Below, piece by piece: positions 45,140-55,059 of a DNA stretch of 64,000 nt (within the stretch, counting starts at the first letter, position 1; every line of letters begins with the position of its first letter). Both the position numbers and the translations under genes were made by a program. The stretch is from contig JAKBCE010000008.1 in assembly GCA_021808195.1 (NCBI GenBank), forward strand, positions 70,538 to 134,537. The letters run 5' to 3'. The stretch comes from Pseudomonadota bacterium (lineage in GTDB: Bacteria > Pseudomonadota > Gammaproteobacteria > Steroidobacterales > Steroidobacteraceae). The notes beneath the pieces were generated by a model, which was not told the origin of the DNA, did no database searches, and saw nothing but the letters and a program-made list of their open reading frames with translations.

Positions 45140-46227
45140 GTGTGCGCCCACCGCAACTGCACGCGCTGCGCCACGTCCGGGCCGCGCACGATCAACAACG
45201 CCAGCAGCAGCACCAGACCGTGCACCCACCACAGCCCGAGCGGCAGCGGGATCCTGCCGTGGCCGAGCCAGGACTCCCCGGCCGTGAGCAGATTCAGATA
45301 CACCACGTAGATCACCAGCGCGATCCACACGCGCGCGTAGCGCCCCTGGCGTGGCTGCAGACGCGAGAGCGGCAGTGCGACGATGGCGAGCACCAGGCAC
45401 ATCAGCGGCAGCGCGATGCGCCACTGCAGTTTCGCCTGCTGTCGCGGCTCGGGCGAGGCGTACAGCGCCGCGGTCGGTGCCGCATCGAGATCCGTCACCA
45501 CCGTGTTCGCCGGCGGCATCGGTATCGGCACGGTGTGCTCGGCGAAGCGCATGATTCGAAAGCGCGCGCTGCCCGGCACGCCCTCGAAGCGCTCGCCGTG
45601 GTACAGCTCGATCGTCTGCGTCTTGCCGTCGGCCGAGACGGTGTGGCGCGCCTGGTTCGCCAACGCCACTTCCACCACCGGACCGCGCGTGCGCTCGATG
45701 AATACGTTGCCGAGCGTGCCGTTCGGCTCGACCCGCTGCGCATAGACCACGGCGCTGCCGCCGCCGAAGGCGCGGAACTGTCCGGGCTCGAGCGGCGCGA
45801 ATTGCCCGGCGCGCACCGCCTGGTCGCGCAGCGTGAGCGCCTCGTGGGTGGCCGCAGGCGCCAGTTGCAGGGTGACCGCCGCGAGCGCTGCGGTCAGCAC
45901 GACCCCGAGTGCGATCACCGGCCGGTACAGCATCCCGGGGCGCACCCCGCAGGCGAGTGCCGCGGCCATCTCGCTGTCGTGATAGAGCCGCCCAAACGCC
46001 CACATGATGCCGAGCAGCAGCGACATCGGCGCCACCAGACTCACGTACTGCAGGAGACCGAGGTAGATCAGCCGCAGGATCACTCCCTGGGGAAACTGGC
46101 TGGCGGCGGCCCGCTCGAGCACCACGCCGACTTCATAGGCGGTGAGAATGATCAGCAGCACCGCCATCATCAGCAGCCAGGCGGTCAGCACCTCGCGCAG
46201 CACGTACCGTCCGATAATTTTTCCCAC
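45136..46227 (-). CDS. lptF: LPS export permease LptF
   Basis: 363 residues of the same six-helix plus jellyroll layout as LptG. Motifs: GRYVLREVLTAWLLMMAVLL, LLGIMWAFGRLYHDSEMAAA, and LVYQR-type periplasmic start VVYAQRVEPNGTLGNVF. The start is a GTG at 46227: no in-frame ATG precedes the conserved N-terminus. First gene of lptFG, divergent from pepA. lptA/B/C are not in the window. Confidence 0.95.
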   Translation of the reverse strand: MGKIIGRYVLREVLTAWLLMMAVLLIILTAYEVGVVLERAAASQFPQGVILRLIYLGLLQYVSLVAPMSLLLGIMWAFGRLYHDSEMAAALACGVRPGMLYRPVIALGVVLTAALAAVTLQLAPAATHEALTLRDQAVRAGQFAPLEPGQFRAFGGGSAVVYAQRVEPNGTLGNVFIERTRGPVVEVALANQARHTVSADGKTQTIELYHGERFEGVPGSARFRIMRFAEHTVPIPMPPANTVVTDLDAAPTAALYASPEPRQQAKLQWRIALPLMCLVLAIVALPLSRLQPRQGRYARVWIALVIYVVYLNLLTAGESWLGHGRIPLPLGLWWVHGLVLLLALLIVRGPDVAQRVQLRWAHT

Positions 46228-46437
46228 CCGTGGAGCCTGCCCGCCGGAACTCCGGCTTGAGTTACACTGCCCGCCCGCGGCACGCGCGGCGGGCGTCGGA
46301 TTGCCGCGACGCGGGCGTACACAACACCGCGCGATCCGCTGCGGTAGCGAAGATAAAGCAGCGGGTTGCGCAGCTCAATGGGACGATCCCCGGCGAGCGC
46401 AGTTCACCGGCCATTGCCGGTACACGGGAGAAGCAAA

Positions 46438-47931
46438 ATGCGTTTCGAGACCTGGAGCAAGAGCATTGCCACGCTCGAGGTGGATTGCCTGGTCGTCGGT
46501 GTTTTCGAGGACAGCGAACTCAGCTCCGAGGCGCGGCTGATCGATCAGGCGAGCGGCGGGCGCCTCGCCAAGCTGCTCGCGCGCGGGGACTTCCCGGGAC
46601 GCGCCGGCGAGACGCTGCTGCTTGCCGATCTGCCGGGTCTCGCCGCGGACCGAGTCCTGCTCACCGGTCTTGGCGCGCGCAAGAGCTTCGGCCGCAAGCC
46701 CTGGCGCAAAGCCTGCGCGGCGGCGATCGCGGCCCTGATGCGCACCGGGGTGAAGAGCGCCGCCGTGGCGCTCGAGCGTCCGGATGCCGGCGTCCTCGAC
46801 GATTACTACTACGGGCGGGCGGTCGCCGAACTCACCGGCGCGGCCCTGTACCGCATCAATGATCTCAAGAGCGGCAAGAAGCCCAAGCCCGCCGCCCTCG
46901 CGAAGGTGCTCGCCGGACCGGCCGCGGGGGCCGCCGCCCGAGCCGTCGCACGCGGCCTGGCGCACGGTGAGGCGATCGCTCAGGCGGCCGCCGTGCAGCG
47001 CGACCTCGGCAACCTGCCGGGCAACATCTGCACGCCGCGCTACCTCGCCGAGCAGGCGCGCGGGCTCGTCCGGCGGCACCGCACGCTCGCCGTGCGCGTG
47101 CTCGATGAGCCGGCGCTGCGACGCGAGAAGATGGGTTGCCTGCTCGCGGTGGCCCAGGGCAGCAGCGAGCCGCCCCGCCTGATCGTGCTCGAGCACAAGG
47201 GCGGGCGGCGCGGCGCGGCACCGGTGGTGCTGGTCGGCAAGGGGGTGACCTTCGATTCCGGCGGTATCTCGCTCAAGCCGGGCGCGGAGATGGACGAGAT
47301 GAAGTACGACATGAGCGGGGCTGCCGCAGTGCTCGCGGCGCTCTCCTTCGCGGCCGCGGTGAAACTGCCGCTGAACGTGGTCGGCATCGTCGGGGCGGTG
47401 GAGAACATGCCGGACGGCAAAGCGATCAAGCCCGGCGACATCGTCACCAGCGCCTCCGGACAGACCGTCGAGATCCTCAACACCGACGCCGAAGGCCGTC
47501 TGGTGCTGTGCGATGCGCTGCACTACGCGCGGCGCTTCAAGCCCGCTGCGCTCGTCGATCTGGCGACGCTCACCGGGGCCTGCGTGATCGCTCTCGGGCA
47601 CCATCACAGCGGCGTCCTCGGCAACGACGAGACGCTGGTGCGCGAACTCATCGATGCGGGCGTGCGCGCCGACGACCGTGCCTGGCCGCTGCCACTCACC
47701 GAGGAATACACCGAACAGCTGAAGAGTAATTTTGCGGACTTCGCCAACATCGGCGGCCGTGACGGCGGAGCCATCACGGCCGCGGCTTTCCTCGCCAAGT
47801 TCACCCAGGGCATGAGCTGGGCGCATCTTGACATCGCCGGCACCGCCTGGCATGGCGGCGCGCACAAGGGCAGCACCGGCCGGCCGACGCCGCTGCTGGC
47901 GGACTTTCTGCTGCAGCGCGCCCAGGCGTAG
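46438..47931 (+). CDS. pepA: Leucyl aminopeptidase
   Basis: 497 residues. The M17 catalytic domain shows VLVGKGVTFDSGGISLKPGA, EMKYDMSGAAAVLAAL, and the di-metal signature NTDAEGRLVLCDAL. It removes N-terminal amino acids and in some bacteria also binds DNA for Xer site-specific recombination and transcription control. GGGAG ten bases before the ATG at 46438 supports the start. It is followed by holC and valS in the common gammaproteobacterial order pepA-holC-valS. Confidence 0.97.
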   Translation: MRFETWSKSIATLEVDCLVVGVFEDSELSSEARLIDQASGGRLAKLLARGDFPGRAGETLLLADLPGLAADRVLLTGLGARKSFGRKPWRKACAAAIAALMRTGVKSAAVALERPDAGVLDDYYYGRAVAELTGAALYRINDLKSGKKPKPAALAKVLAGPAAGAAARAVARGLAHGEAIAQAAAVQRDLGNLPGNICTPRYLAEQARGLVRRHRTLAVRVLDEPALRREKMGCLLAVAQGSSEPPRLIVLEHKGGRRGAAPVVLVGKGVTFDSGGISLKPGAEMDEMKYDMSGAAAVLAALSFAAAVKLPLNVVGIVGAVENMPDGKAIKPGDIVTSASGQTVEILNTDAEGRLVLCDALHYARRFKPAALVDLATLTGACVIALGHHHSGVLGNDETLVRELIDAGVRADDRAWPLPLTEEYTEQLKSNFADFANIGGRDGGAITAAAFLAKFTQGMSWAHLDIAGTAWHGGAHKGSTGRPTPLLADFLLQRAQA

Positions 47932-47940
47932 AGCGACGCG

Positions 47941-48372
47941 TTGCGGGCCGATTTCTACGTCCTGGCCGAAGCGACGCCGGGAGCGCGGCTGAAAGTCGCC
48001 TGCCGGCTCGCCGAGAAGGCCTATCTCGCCGGTCAGCGCGTGCTCGTGTGGCACAGCGACCGCGAGGAGCTCGGGCGGCTCGATGAGCTGCTGTGGACCT
48101 TTGCCGACACGAGCTTCGTGCCGCACGCCTGGCTCGCCGAGGGGATCGATGCGCCGGTGCTGCTCAGCGCCGGCGAGCCGCCCGGTGCGGCCCCGCAGGT
48201 GCTGATCAACCTCGACGCCTCGGACGAGCCGCCACCGTTTGCGGCCGCCACCGAGCGCATCGTCGAGATCATCGATGCCGAGCCGGCGCACCGCCAGAGC
48301 GGCAGGGCCCGCTTCCGCGCCTACCGGCAACTCGGCTGCGAACCGGCGACGCACACGCTGCGTGCCCCGTAA
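47941..48372 (+). CDS. holC: DNA polymerase III chi subunit
   Basis: 143 residues. ADFYVLAEATPGARLKVACR, AYLAGQRVLVWHSDREE, LDELLWTFADTSFVPHAWL and QVLINLDASDEPPPFAAATE match HolC, which links SSB to the clamp loader. The start is a TTG at 47941, nine bases after the pepA stop; no ATG or GTG precedes the conserved region. The order pepA-holC-valS is conserved in many gammaproteobacteria. Confidence 0.92.
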   Translation: MRADFYVLAEATPGARLKVACRLAEKAYLAGQRVLVWHSDREELGRLDELLWTFADTSFVPHAWLAEGIDAPVLLSAGEPPGAAPQVLINLDASDEPPPFAAATERIVEIIDAEPAHRQSGRARFRAYRQLGCEPATHTLRAP

Positions 48373-48378
48373 CCGCCC

Positions 48379-48384
48379 TATAAT
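48379..48384 (+). promoter_or_regulatory. valS: Consensus -10 box before valS
   Basis: A perfect TATAAT lies 38 bases upstream of the valS ATG, just after the holC stop. No good -35 hexamer is found 16-18 bases further upstream, so its use is uncertain. It could give valS a promoter separate from pepA-holC. Confidence 0.35.
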
Positions 48385-48422
48385 TGCTGTTTCTACCGCT
48401 GTCGAACGAGCCTGCGAGGATC

Positions 48423-51200
48423 ATGGATAAAGTCTACGCGCCGCACGAGATCGAGCGGCGGATCTACACGCGCTGGGAATCCCAAGGCTGGTTCGCTCCG
48501 GCCGGACGCGGCGCACCATTCTGCATCATGATCCCGCCGCCGAACGTGACCGGCACCCTGCACATGGGGCACGCGTTCAATCACACCCTGATGGACACGC
48601 TGACGCGCTATCACCGCATGCGCGGCGATGACGCGCTGTGGCAGCCCGGCACCGATCATGCCGGCATCGCCACGCAGATGGTGGTCGAGCGCCAGCTCGA
48701 GGCCGCCGGATTGCGCCGCAGCGAGCTCGGCCGCGAGGCGTTCCTCGCGCGAGTCTGGCAGTGGAAGGCGCAATCGGGCGGCACCATGTCCGCACAGATG
48801 CGCCGCCTCGGCGACTCAGTCGATTGGTCGCGCGAGCGTTTCACCATGGATGAAGGGCTCTCGCACGCGGTGCTCGAGGTATTCGTGCGCCTCTACGAGG
48901 AGGGTCTGATCTATCGCGGCAAGCGCCTGGTCAACTGGGACCCGGTGCTGCTCACGGCGCTGTCGGATCTCGAAGTGCAGAGCGTCGAGGAGGACGGCCA
49001 CCTGTGGCATCTGCGCTATGTGCTCGAGGACGGCAGCGGCCAGCTGGTGGTGGCCACCACGCGCCCGGAGACCTTGCTCGGCGACACCGCCGTCGCGGTC
49101 AATCCCGAGGATGAGCGCTACCGGCATCTGATCGGCAAGCGCGTGCGGGTGCCGCTCATCGATCGGCTGATTCCCGTCATTGCGGACGCGTACGTCGACG
49201 CCTCGTTCGGCTCGGGCTGCCTCAAGATCACCCCCGCGCACGATTTCAACGACTACGAGATCGGCCAGCGCCACAACCTGCCGCAGATCAACATCTTCAC
49301 GCCGCATGCGACGCTCAATGACAACGTGCCGGAGCGGTTGCGCGGCCTCGAGCGCGGCGCCGCCCGCGCGCGGGTACTGCAAGAGATCGAAGCGGCCGGT
49401 CTGCTCGAGCGCGTCGAGCCGCACAAGATGATGGTGCCGCGCGGTGACCGCAGCGGCGCGGTGCTCGAGCCGTACCTCACCGACCAGTGGTACGTGAAGA
49501 TCGCCCCGCTCGCCGCACCGGCGATTGCCGCGGTGGAAAGCGGCCGCACGCGCTTCATTCCGGAGAACTGGGCCAAAACCTACTTCGAGTGGATGCGCAA
49601 CATCAAGGACTGGTGCATCAGCCGTCAGCTGTGGTGGGGACACCGTATTCCGGCGTGGTATGACGGGCAAGGCAACGTGTACGTCGGGCGCAGCGAGCAG
49701 GAGGTGCGTACCCGGCACGCGTTGGGTGCCGATGTGCCGCTGCACCAGGATCCTGACGTGCTCGATACCTGGTTCTCCTCGGCTCTGTGGCCGTTCTCAA
49801 CGCTCGGCTGGCCCGAACATACCCCGGAACTGTCACGCTACTACCCGACGACGGTGCTGATCACCGGCTTCGACATCATCTTCTTCTGGGTGGCCCGGAT
49901 GATGATGATGGGCCTGAAGTTCATGGGTGACGTGCCGTTCCGTACGGTCTACGTGCACGGTCTGATCCGCGACGAGTCGGGCGAGAAGATGTCCAAGTCC
50001 AAGGGCAACGTCATCGACCCGCTCGACATCGTCGATGGCATCGATCTGCCCGCCCTGATCGAGAAGCGCACCACCGGACTGATGCAGCCGCAAAAGCGCC
50101 CAGCGATCGAGAAAGCGACCCGCAAGCAGTTCCCGGACGGGATCGCCGCGCACGGCACGGACGCGCTGCGCTTTACCTTCGCTGCCCTCGCCTCCCCGAG
50201 CCGCGACATCCGCTTCGACCTGGCCCGCGTCGCCGGATACCGCAATTTCTGCAACAAGCTGTGGAACGCCGCGCGCTTCGTGACGCTGATGTGTGAGCAG
50301 GACGAGCCGGCAGGGCCGACCGAGCTGTCAGTTGCCGACCGCTGGATCCGCTCGCGCTTCGGCCGGACACTCGCTGCCGTCGAGCGGGCCCTCGCCGAAT
50401 ACCGCTTCGACTACGCGGCCAATGCACTGTACGAGTTCACCTGGTACGAGTACTGCGATTGGTACCTGGAGCTGACCAAACCAGTGCTGCAATCCGAGTC
50501 GGCCGCGGCGCCCGCCCGGCGCTCCGCGCGCCGCACGCTCGCGGAGATCCTCGAGGCCCTGCAGCGCGCGCTGCATCCGATCATGCCGTTCATCACCGAG
50601 GAGATCTGGCAGCGCGCCGCGCCGCTCGCCGGGCGCAGCGGGGAGACCGTGATGCTGGCCCCCTACCCCCGACCCGGGGAGTTCCCGGCCGACGAGCCGA
50701 GTGAACGCGAGGTCGGCTGGATCCAGGCGTTCGTGCTCGCCGTACGGCAGATCCGTGGCGAGATGAACATCAGCCCCTCGCGCCGCATCCCCGTGCTGCT
50801 CGCAGGCGCGAGCGCCCAGGACCGTGACTACCTGCAGTGCCATCGGCCGTATCTCGAGCGCCTCGCGGGCATCGAGTCGGTGCGACTGCTCGCCTCCGAC
50901 GAGCCGGCGCCACAGTCGGCCACCGCCCTCATCGGCGAGCTGACGGTGCTCGTGCCGATGGCCGGCTTGATCGACGCCAAGGCCGAGGCGGAGCGGCTCG
51001 AGAAGCTCATGACCCGCGCGCAGGCCGATCTCGGCAAAGTGCGCGCCCGGCTCGACAATGAGAGCTTCTGCAGCAACGCCCCGGCCGCGGTGGTCGAGAC
51101 CGAGCGGGCTCGCGTGGCGGAACTCGAGCGCACCGCCGCCGGCCTCGCCGCGCAGCTCGAACGGGTGCGCGCCATGCTGCACGGTGCCGCCGGCGACTAG
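48423..51200 (+). CDS. valS: Valyl-tRNA synthetase
   Basis: 925 residues. Class I motifs: the HIGH-type [20 protein letters not shown] near 39-58 and [16 protein letters not shown] (KMSKS) near 520. The editing domain contains [20 protein letters not shown]. The C-terminal coiled coil ([20 protein letters not shown]) contacts tRNA. The ATG at 48423 has GAGGA upstream. Its TAG stop shares the palindromic CTAG with the stop of the convergent Omp85 gene. Confidence 0.97.
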   Translation: MDKVYAPHEIERRIYTRWESQGWFAPAGRGAPFCIMIPPPNVTGTLHMGHAFNHTLMDTLTRYHRMRGDDALWQPGTDHAGIATQMVVERQLEAAGLRRSELGREAFLARVWQWKAQSGGTMSAQMRRLGDSVDWSRERFTMDEGLSHAVLEVFVRLYEEGLIYRGKRLVNWDPVLLTALSDLEVQSVEEDGHLWHLRYVLEDGSGQLVVATTRPETLLGDTAVAVNPEDERYRHLIGKRVRVPLIDRLIPVIADAYVDASFGSGCLKITPAHDFNDYEIGQRHNLPQINIFTPHATLNDNVPERLRGLERGAARARVLQEIEAAGLLERVEPHKMMVPRGDRSGAVLEPYLTDQWYVKIAPLAAPAIAAVESGRTRFIPENWAKTYFEWMRNIKDWCISRQLWWGHRIPAWYDGQGNVYVGRSEQEVRTRHALGADVPLHQDPDVLDTWFSSALWPFSTLGWPEHTPELSRYYPTTVLITGFDIIFFWVARMMMMGLKFMGDVPFRTVYVHGLIRDESGEKMSKSKGNVIDPLDIVDGIDLPALIEKRTTGLMQPQKRPAIEKATRKQFPDGIAAHGTDALRFTFAALASPSRDIRFDLARVAGYRNFCNKLWNAARFVTLMCEQDEPAGPTELSVADRWIRSRFGRTLAAVERALAEYRFDYAANALYEFTWYEYCDWYLELTKPVLQSESAAAPARRSARRTLAEILEALQRALHPIMPFITEEIWQRAAPLAGRSGETVMLAPYPRPGEFPADEPSEREVGWIQAFVLAVRQIRGEMNISPSRRIPVLLAGASAQDRDYLQCHRPYLERLAGIESVRLLASDEPAPQSATALIGELTVLVPMAGLIDAKAEAERLEKLMTRAQADLGKVRARLDNESFCSNAPAAVVETERARVAELERTAAGLAAQLERVRAMLHGAAGD

Positions 51201-52474
51201 AACGGATAGTTGATTCCGGTGAACAAAGCCGCGCCTTCGCTGCCGTAACCGACATCGACGTAGCCGACGATGAACGGCGCGGCAATGCCGCGAAAGCCGA
51301 CGCCGAGCACGTTGTGCAGCGTGTCGATCGGAACGGTAGAGCTGTGTTCGAAGACGCGGCCAGCATCGTAAAACGGCGCGATCTGCAGGGCGATGCGCGT
51401 ACCGAGGGTGTTGAGGGTGAGCACCTTCTGGCGCAGCTCGATGCTGGCCGAGAAGGCATTGCGCCCGTAGAAGCGCGCCTCGCCGAAACCGCGCAGCGGC
51501 TGCGGCCCGCCGAGGGTGCTGCGATCGCCACCGACGCTGCTCAGCGCCCAGAAGGGCGCTGCCGCCAGCGACGGCATGTAGCGCAGATCGAAGTGCGCGG
51601 CGATGGTCAGCGAGCGCCTCGGCGACCAATAGAATCGTCCGTCCGCGCCGACTTCGCTGAACAAGGACGCATTCGGCGCGCCATTGCGGCTTGCCGCCCC
51701 AGCGTACAGCGTCATGGCGACGCCCCGGCTCGGCAGAGTGATGCTATCGAGAGTGTTGTAGGTGAGCGTAATCCGCTCGAGCACCTCGTGGGTCGTGCCC
51801 AGGCCCGCCACGTGCGGGAAGCGGTCCGTGAGCGAGACGATTCCGGGCAGGTGCCCGGCGCTCACCCTGACCTTCTGCACGATCAGCACGCCGGCAAGCT
51901 GCCACGCAGGCGTGAGATTCCAGCCGAGGCGCGCCCGCAACCGCATGCGCTGATCGGTGTAGACGCTCTGCTGTGCATACGGGGAGTCGTTGCCGATGCC
52001 GAAGAAGCGCGCCGAGCCGTTGCGGCCGTAATAGAGCTCCACGCTCTGCGACCAGCGCCGCCGGCGCATCAGGCCGCTCTCGTAAAGGGCATCGAAGTGA
52101 CTCTCGACATGTTGCATCAGCCCGGCGACGATCGACCACTGGGTGTCGGCGGACGGAAAATCCAGGATGCGCACGTGCCCGCCCCAGCCGAAGGCTGTGT
52201 TGTGCACGATGTCCGGGGCGATGATGCGCACAATGCGGCCGTGCGCATCATGCTGCAGGCGGGTGGGGATCAGGCCGAAGGTCTGCCCGCTGTTGGGATC
52301 GACCGAGATATTCGGCACGGGCAGCACCGGCCAAGTGGTCGGGTTCAGCCAGTCAAAGCGCGGCGTGCCGGGCGCTGCGGCGCGCGCGGTGCCGGCGAGG
52401 CTCACCACCACGAGCACTGCCGCGGCGCGCCGCGCACGCCGGCTGACGACCGCGATCGGGAAGATCTGCCGCAC
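51197..52474 (-). CDS. Omp85/BamA-family outer-membrane barrel without POTRA domains
   Basis: 425 residues. A signal peptide ([17 protein letters not shown]) is followed directly by beta-strand-rich sequence with no POTRA repeats. The Omp85 loop-6 signature appears as [20 protein letters not shown], and the protein ends in aromatic NYPF as outer-membrane barrels do. The GTG at 52474 directly follows the stop of the upstream membrane-protein gene. Short Omp85 proteins of this kind may move proteins or lipids across or into the outer membrane. Operon with a sulfotransferase and a UPF0104 protein. Confidence 0.8.
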   Translation of the reverse strand: MRQIFPIAVVSRRARRAAAVLVVVSLAGTARAAAPGTPRFDWLNPTTWPVLPVPNISVDPNSGQTFGLIPTRLQHDAHGRIVRIIAPDIVHNTAFGWGGHVRILDFPSADTQWSIVAGLMQHVESHFDALYESGLMRRRRWSQSVELYYGRNGSARFFGIGNDSPYAQQSVYTDQRMRLRARLGWNLTPAWQLAGVLIVQKVRVSAGHLPGIVSLTDRFPHVAGLGTTHEVLERITLTYNTLDSITLPSRGVAMTLYAGAASRNGAPNASLFSEVGADGRFYWSPRRSLTIAAHFDLRYMPSLAAAPFWALSSVGGDRSTLGGPQPLRGFGEARFYGRNAFSASIELRQKVLTLNTLGTRIALQIAPFYDAGRVFEHSSTVPIDTLHNVLGVGFRGIAAPFIVGYVDVGYGSEGAALFTGINYPF

Positions 52475-52475
52475 G

Positions 52476-53438
52476 TTATTTGTCGGAAAGCCCCGCGAGC
52501 GCCCGTCCGCCCTCCACGGCCTGCCACAGACCCAGCGCCGGTGCGCCCACCAGCAGTTCGCGCACGCGGCGCACGAGCGAGAGCGCCACCGCCGGCGCTG
52601 CGGGCACGCCGACGAGCGCACACGCCACCACGTATCCGGCCTCCTGCACGCCGAGCGCCGCCGGGACCGCGAAGCCGAACGTGCGCAGAGCACTGAACAG
52701 ACTGTCGATGATGAGCGCCTGTACCGGGCTCACCGTGAGCCCCATCAGTCGACAGACCACCCAGGTTTCGAGCGCGCCGAGCGCCCAGGCGACGGTATGC
52801 GTGGCGAACGCTGCCGCGGTGCGCCGGTTCCAGCGCAGCCCCGGCTCGAGCGACGCCGTGCGCGCCGCCTCGAGCGCGGGCCAGCGGTGCGCAAGTGCCT
52901 CGATGCCACGGGCGAGCAGCGCCACCAGCCGGGTGCGGCCTGGGCCCACCAGCAGCGCGAGCATGCCGAGCGGCACCAGCGCCGCGCCCAGCAGGCGCAG
53001 CGGCGCAGCACGCCCCGCAAGCACCAGCAATACCACCCCGGCCAGCAGATACGGCAGCTTCGCCGCCTGCTCGATGAGCAAGTCCGCGAGCAGCGTCGCG
53101 GCAACGGGCACCGAGGGCAACCCGGTCAGCGTGAGCGAACGGGCGCCAGCGACGATGCCACCGAGTTGGGAAAACGGCAGCACCTCCGCGGTGCCTTCCC
53201 GGACGTAGCGCGCCCAGATGAATTTCCACGGCGAGGCGCGCGGCAGGTCCGCACCCAGCAGCCACCAGGCCGAGCCGGTGAGCGCGATCACCGGCAGATG
53301 AATCAACGCCACGATCAGCAGGCCGGTGATCCCAACCCGCAGAACCGCCTGCTCGACAGCGGCCCCGCCTGCATAGAGCACGGCCGCGCCGAGCGCGGTC
53401 ACGCCGAGCGCCAGGGCGAGCAGCCGCGTGCGTTTCAC
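52476..53438 (-). CDS. UPF0104/lysylphosphatidylglycerol-synthase-like membrane protein
   Basis: 320 residues, about eight membrane helices. The core ARYVREGTAEVLPFSQLGGI and FAVPAALGVQEAGYVVACAL are hallmarks of the LPG-synthase transmembrane (UPF0104, AglD/HpnL-like) family. Members flip or transfer lipids, including MprF and the hopanoid-associated HpnL. No soluble aminoacyl-transferase domain is attached. ATGA overlap with the upstream sulfotransferase. Its role here is likely lipid-linked, but the substrate is unknown. Confidence 0.82.
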   Translation of the reverse strand: MKRTRLLALALGVTALGAAVLYAGGAAVEQAVLRVGITGLLIVALIHLPVIALTGSAWWLLGADLPRASPWKFIWARYVREGTAEVLPFSQLGGIVAGARSLTLTGLPSVPVAATLLADLLIEQAAKLPYLLAGVVLLVLAGRAAPLRLLGAALVPLGMLALLVGPGRTRLVALLARGIEALAHRWPALEAARTASLEPGLRWNRRTAAAFATHTVAWALGALETWVVCRLMGLTVSPVQALIIDSLFSALRTFGFAVPAALGVQEAGYVVACALVGVPAAPAVALSLVRRVRELLVGAPALGLWQAVEGGRALAGLSDK

Positions 53439-54670
53439 GCCGGCCTCGGGTTGAATACCCCACCGCTCGGAGGCTGGCGGGTGCGCTCGGGCGGCACGTC
53501 GAACGCACGCGTGTAGCCGGCAAACTGCTCGCGCAGGTGCGCCGGATCGAGTCCGAACTCCTCGAGGCTGTGGTGGTGCACGGCGTAGCCGCCGCGCGGC
53601 ACCCGGCGCAGATACGCCTGCATGCGCCGCTCGGCCTCGGCACTCAGAGTCAGCCCGCAGTGCCGATACAGCCGTGCCACGGTCTGCAGGGGCGCACCGA
53701 CGATATCGCGGTAATACAGGTGCAGAATGTTATCCGGCGCGCTCTTGCAGGCGATCATCTGCTGCGCGCCCTGCGCCCACCGTTCGCTCACCTCGCGTCC
53801 GATCGCGGCGCGCTCGAGACGCGTGGTGAACGGCCGGCGCAGGATCTCGGTGAGCTTGGCGACGGACGCCATGACTTTCAGCGGATCGCGGTGCAGCATG
53901 ACGATGTGCGCCTGCGGATACTCCTTGCGCAGCGCTGCGAGCGCGAACACGTGGTCCGGGCTCTTCAGCACCCATTGACGCCCTGCCGGACCCTGCGCAT
54001 CGAGATGGCACAGAAAGCGGCGATGGAACCGGTAGCCGAGTTCCTGCCCGTCCTCATCCAGCCAGTCGCGGTAGGCGGGGATGTGATACATCGTGTCGAA
54101 GCGCAGACTGCGAAAGACCTGCCCGGTGATGTCGGTGCACTCCTGCGGGGAGTCGGCGCGCACCGGATGCATGCGGGCGATACCCGGGGCAATCAGCCGG
54201 AACAGTCCGAGCTGACGCGCCACCCGCGCCCGCCGGTGGTCGCCCGGCAACCAGGGGCGCAGCTGCGGGTACGGGTAGATGAGCTGCCAGCTGCGCGGCA
54301 CGGCGGCGGCCGGATCGAGTGCGAGCAGCGAATGCAGAAAGGTCGAGCCGCTGCGCGGCAGGCCGGTGATGAAGATCGGCCGGCCAAGCGCACGCTGCGC
54401 AATGCGCGGATCGGCCTGCTCGGCGATGTCCAGTCGCAACAGATTGTGCAGGCAGCGCAGCACGTCGAAACGGGTCGCAAGATGGCCGAACAGCCCGAGG
54501 TGCGCCTCGGCCTGCAGCGTACCCAGCAGTCGCTCGAGCGCGTCCTGAAACGACCAGTCGGAAAATCCATCCCGGCCGAGCGCACCGAGCGCGACGTCGA
54601 TCAATTGCTCGGCATTGAGCGGCGCAACGCGCCGCACCGTCCGTATTGCCTGCCGTTGAAGCATGCCCAT
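53435..54670 (-). CDS. Sulfotransferase family protein
   Basis: 411 residues. The PAPS 5'-phosphosulfate loop is FITGLPRSGSTFLHSLLALD near residues 99-118, and the 3'-phosphate region is HIVMLHRDPLKVMASVAKLT near 245-264. It resembles the Stf0/Sulfotransfer_3 group of bacterial sulfotransferases. The product would be a sulfated lipid, glycan or small molecule. The ATG at 54670 has GGAG nine bases upstream. First gene of a three-gene operon with a lipid-flippase-like membrane protein and an Omp85 barrel. Confidence 0.85.
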   Translation of the reverse strand: MGMLQRQAIRTVRRVAPLNAEQLIDVALGALGRDGFSDWSFQDALERLLGTLQAEAHLGLFGHLATRFDVLRCLHNLLRLDIAEQADPRIAQRALGRPIFITGLPRSGSTFLHSLLALDPAAAVPRSWQLIYPYPQLRPWLPGDHRRARVARQLGLFRLIAPGIARMHPVRADSPQECTDITGQVFRSLRFDTMYHIPAYRDWLDEDGQELGYRFHRRFLCHLDAQGPAGRQWVLKSPDHVFALAALRKEYPQAHIVMLHRDPLKVMASVAKLTEILRRPFTTRLERAAIGREVSERWAQGAQQMIACKSAPDNILHLYYRDIVGAPLQTVARLYRHCGLTLSAEAERRMQAYLRRVPRGGYAVHHHSLEEFGLDPAHLREQFAGYTRAFDVPPERTRQPPSGGVFNPRPA

Positions 54671-55059
54671 GCGCCTGTTCTCCAAGTCGATCGCAACAGT
54701 TCTTGCTGTTTGAATGCGCGATCCGGCAGTCAGCAGATCCTGGCGCGGGCAGCGCGCCGATTTCTCGCGCGGCCAATGGTGCGTATCCAGCGCTAGAGCG
54801 CAGCTGACCCATCGCGGTTCCTACCACCTCCAAGAGCAGGACATCCGCGCTCGCCGCTGCTGCCGTGCGGGGGCTGGGCGTGGCGGCGGCCGCAGTCCGG
54901 CTCGTCCACGTTGCCGCTTTACGCTAGCCCGCCGTTACCTGCAGGGTCAAGCTCGGTGTCCGTTTCCCTGCACACGGTGAGCCCGGCACGGTTCATTCGG
55001 AAATACGTAATTTCCCTCAACTGCCACGAGTCAGGCAGCGCCGCAGCGGCGCGAGGGAC
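54671..55059. other. Intergenic region of 389 bases
   Basis: No gene is supported on either strand. It should carry the promoter of the sulfotransferase operon (minus strand) and the 3' end of prfC. A GGAAAT-N5-ATTTCC inverted repeat sits at 54999-55015, and a short GCGCCGC/GCGGCGC hairpin without a T run lies just after the prfC stop. Nothing else is recognised. Confidence 0.45.
54999..55015. promoter_or_regulatory. Inverted repeat in the sulfotransferase-prfC gap
   Basis: GGAAAT-N5-ATTTCC with TACGTA in the centre, in an AT-richer patch about 330 bases upstream of the sulfotransferase start and 45 bases after the prfC stop. It may be a protein-binding site; no regulator can be named. Confidence 0.25.

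Noticed and set aside
46375..48354. Long minus-strand open frame opposite pepA and holC
   Set aside because: Antisense to genes with full catalytic motifs; no ribosome-binding site and no family resemblance.
55030..55059. GCGCCGC/GCGGCGC hairpin after prfC as a terminator
   Set aside because: One-base loop as written and no T run on the minus strand; too weak to list as a terminator.
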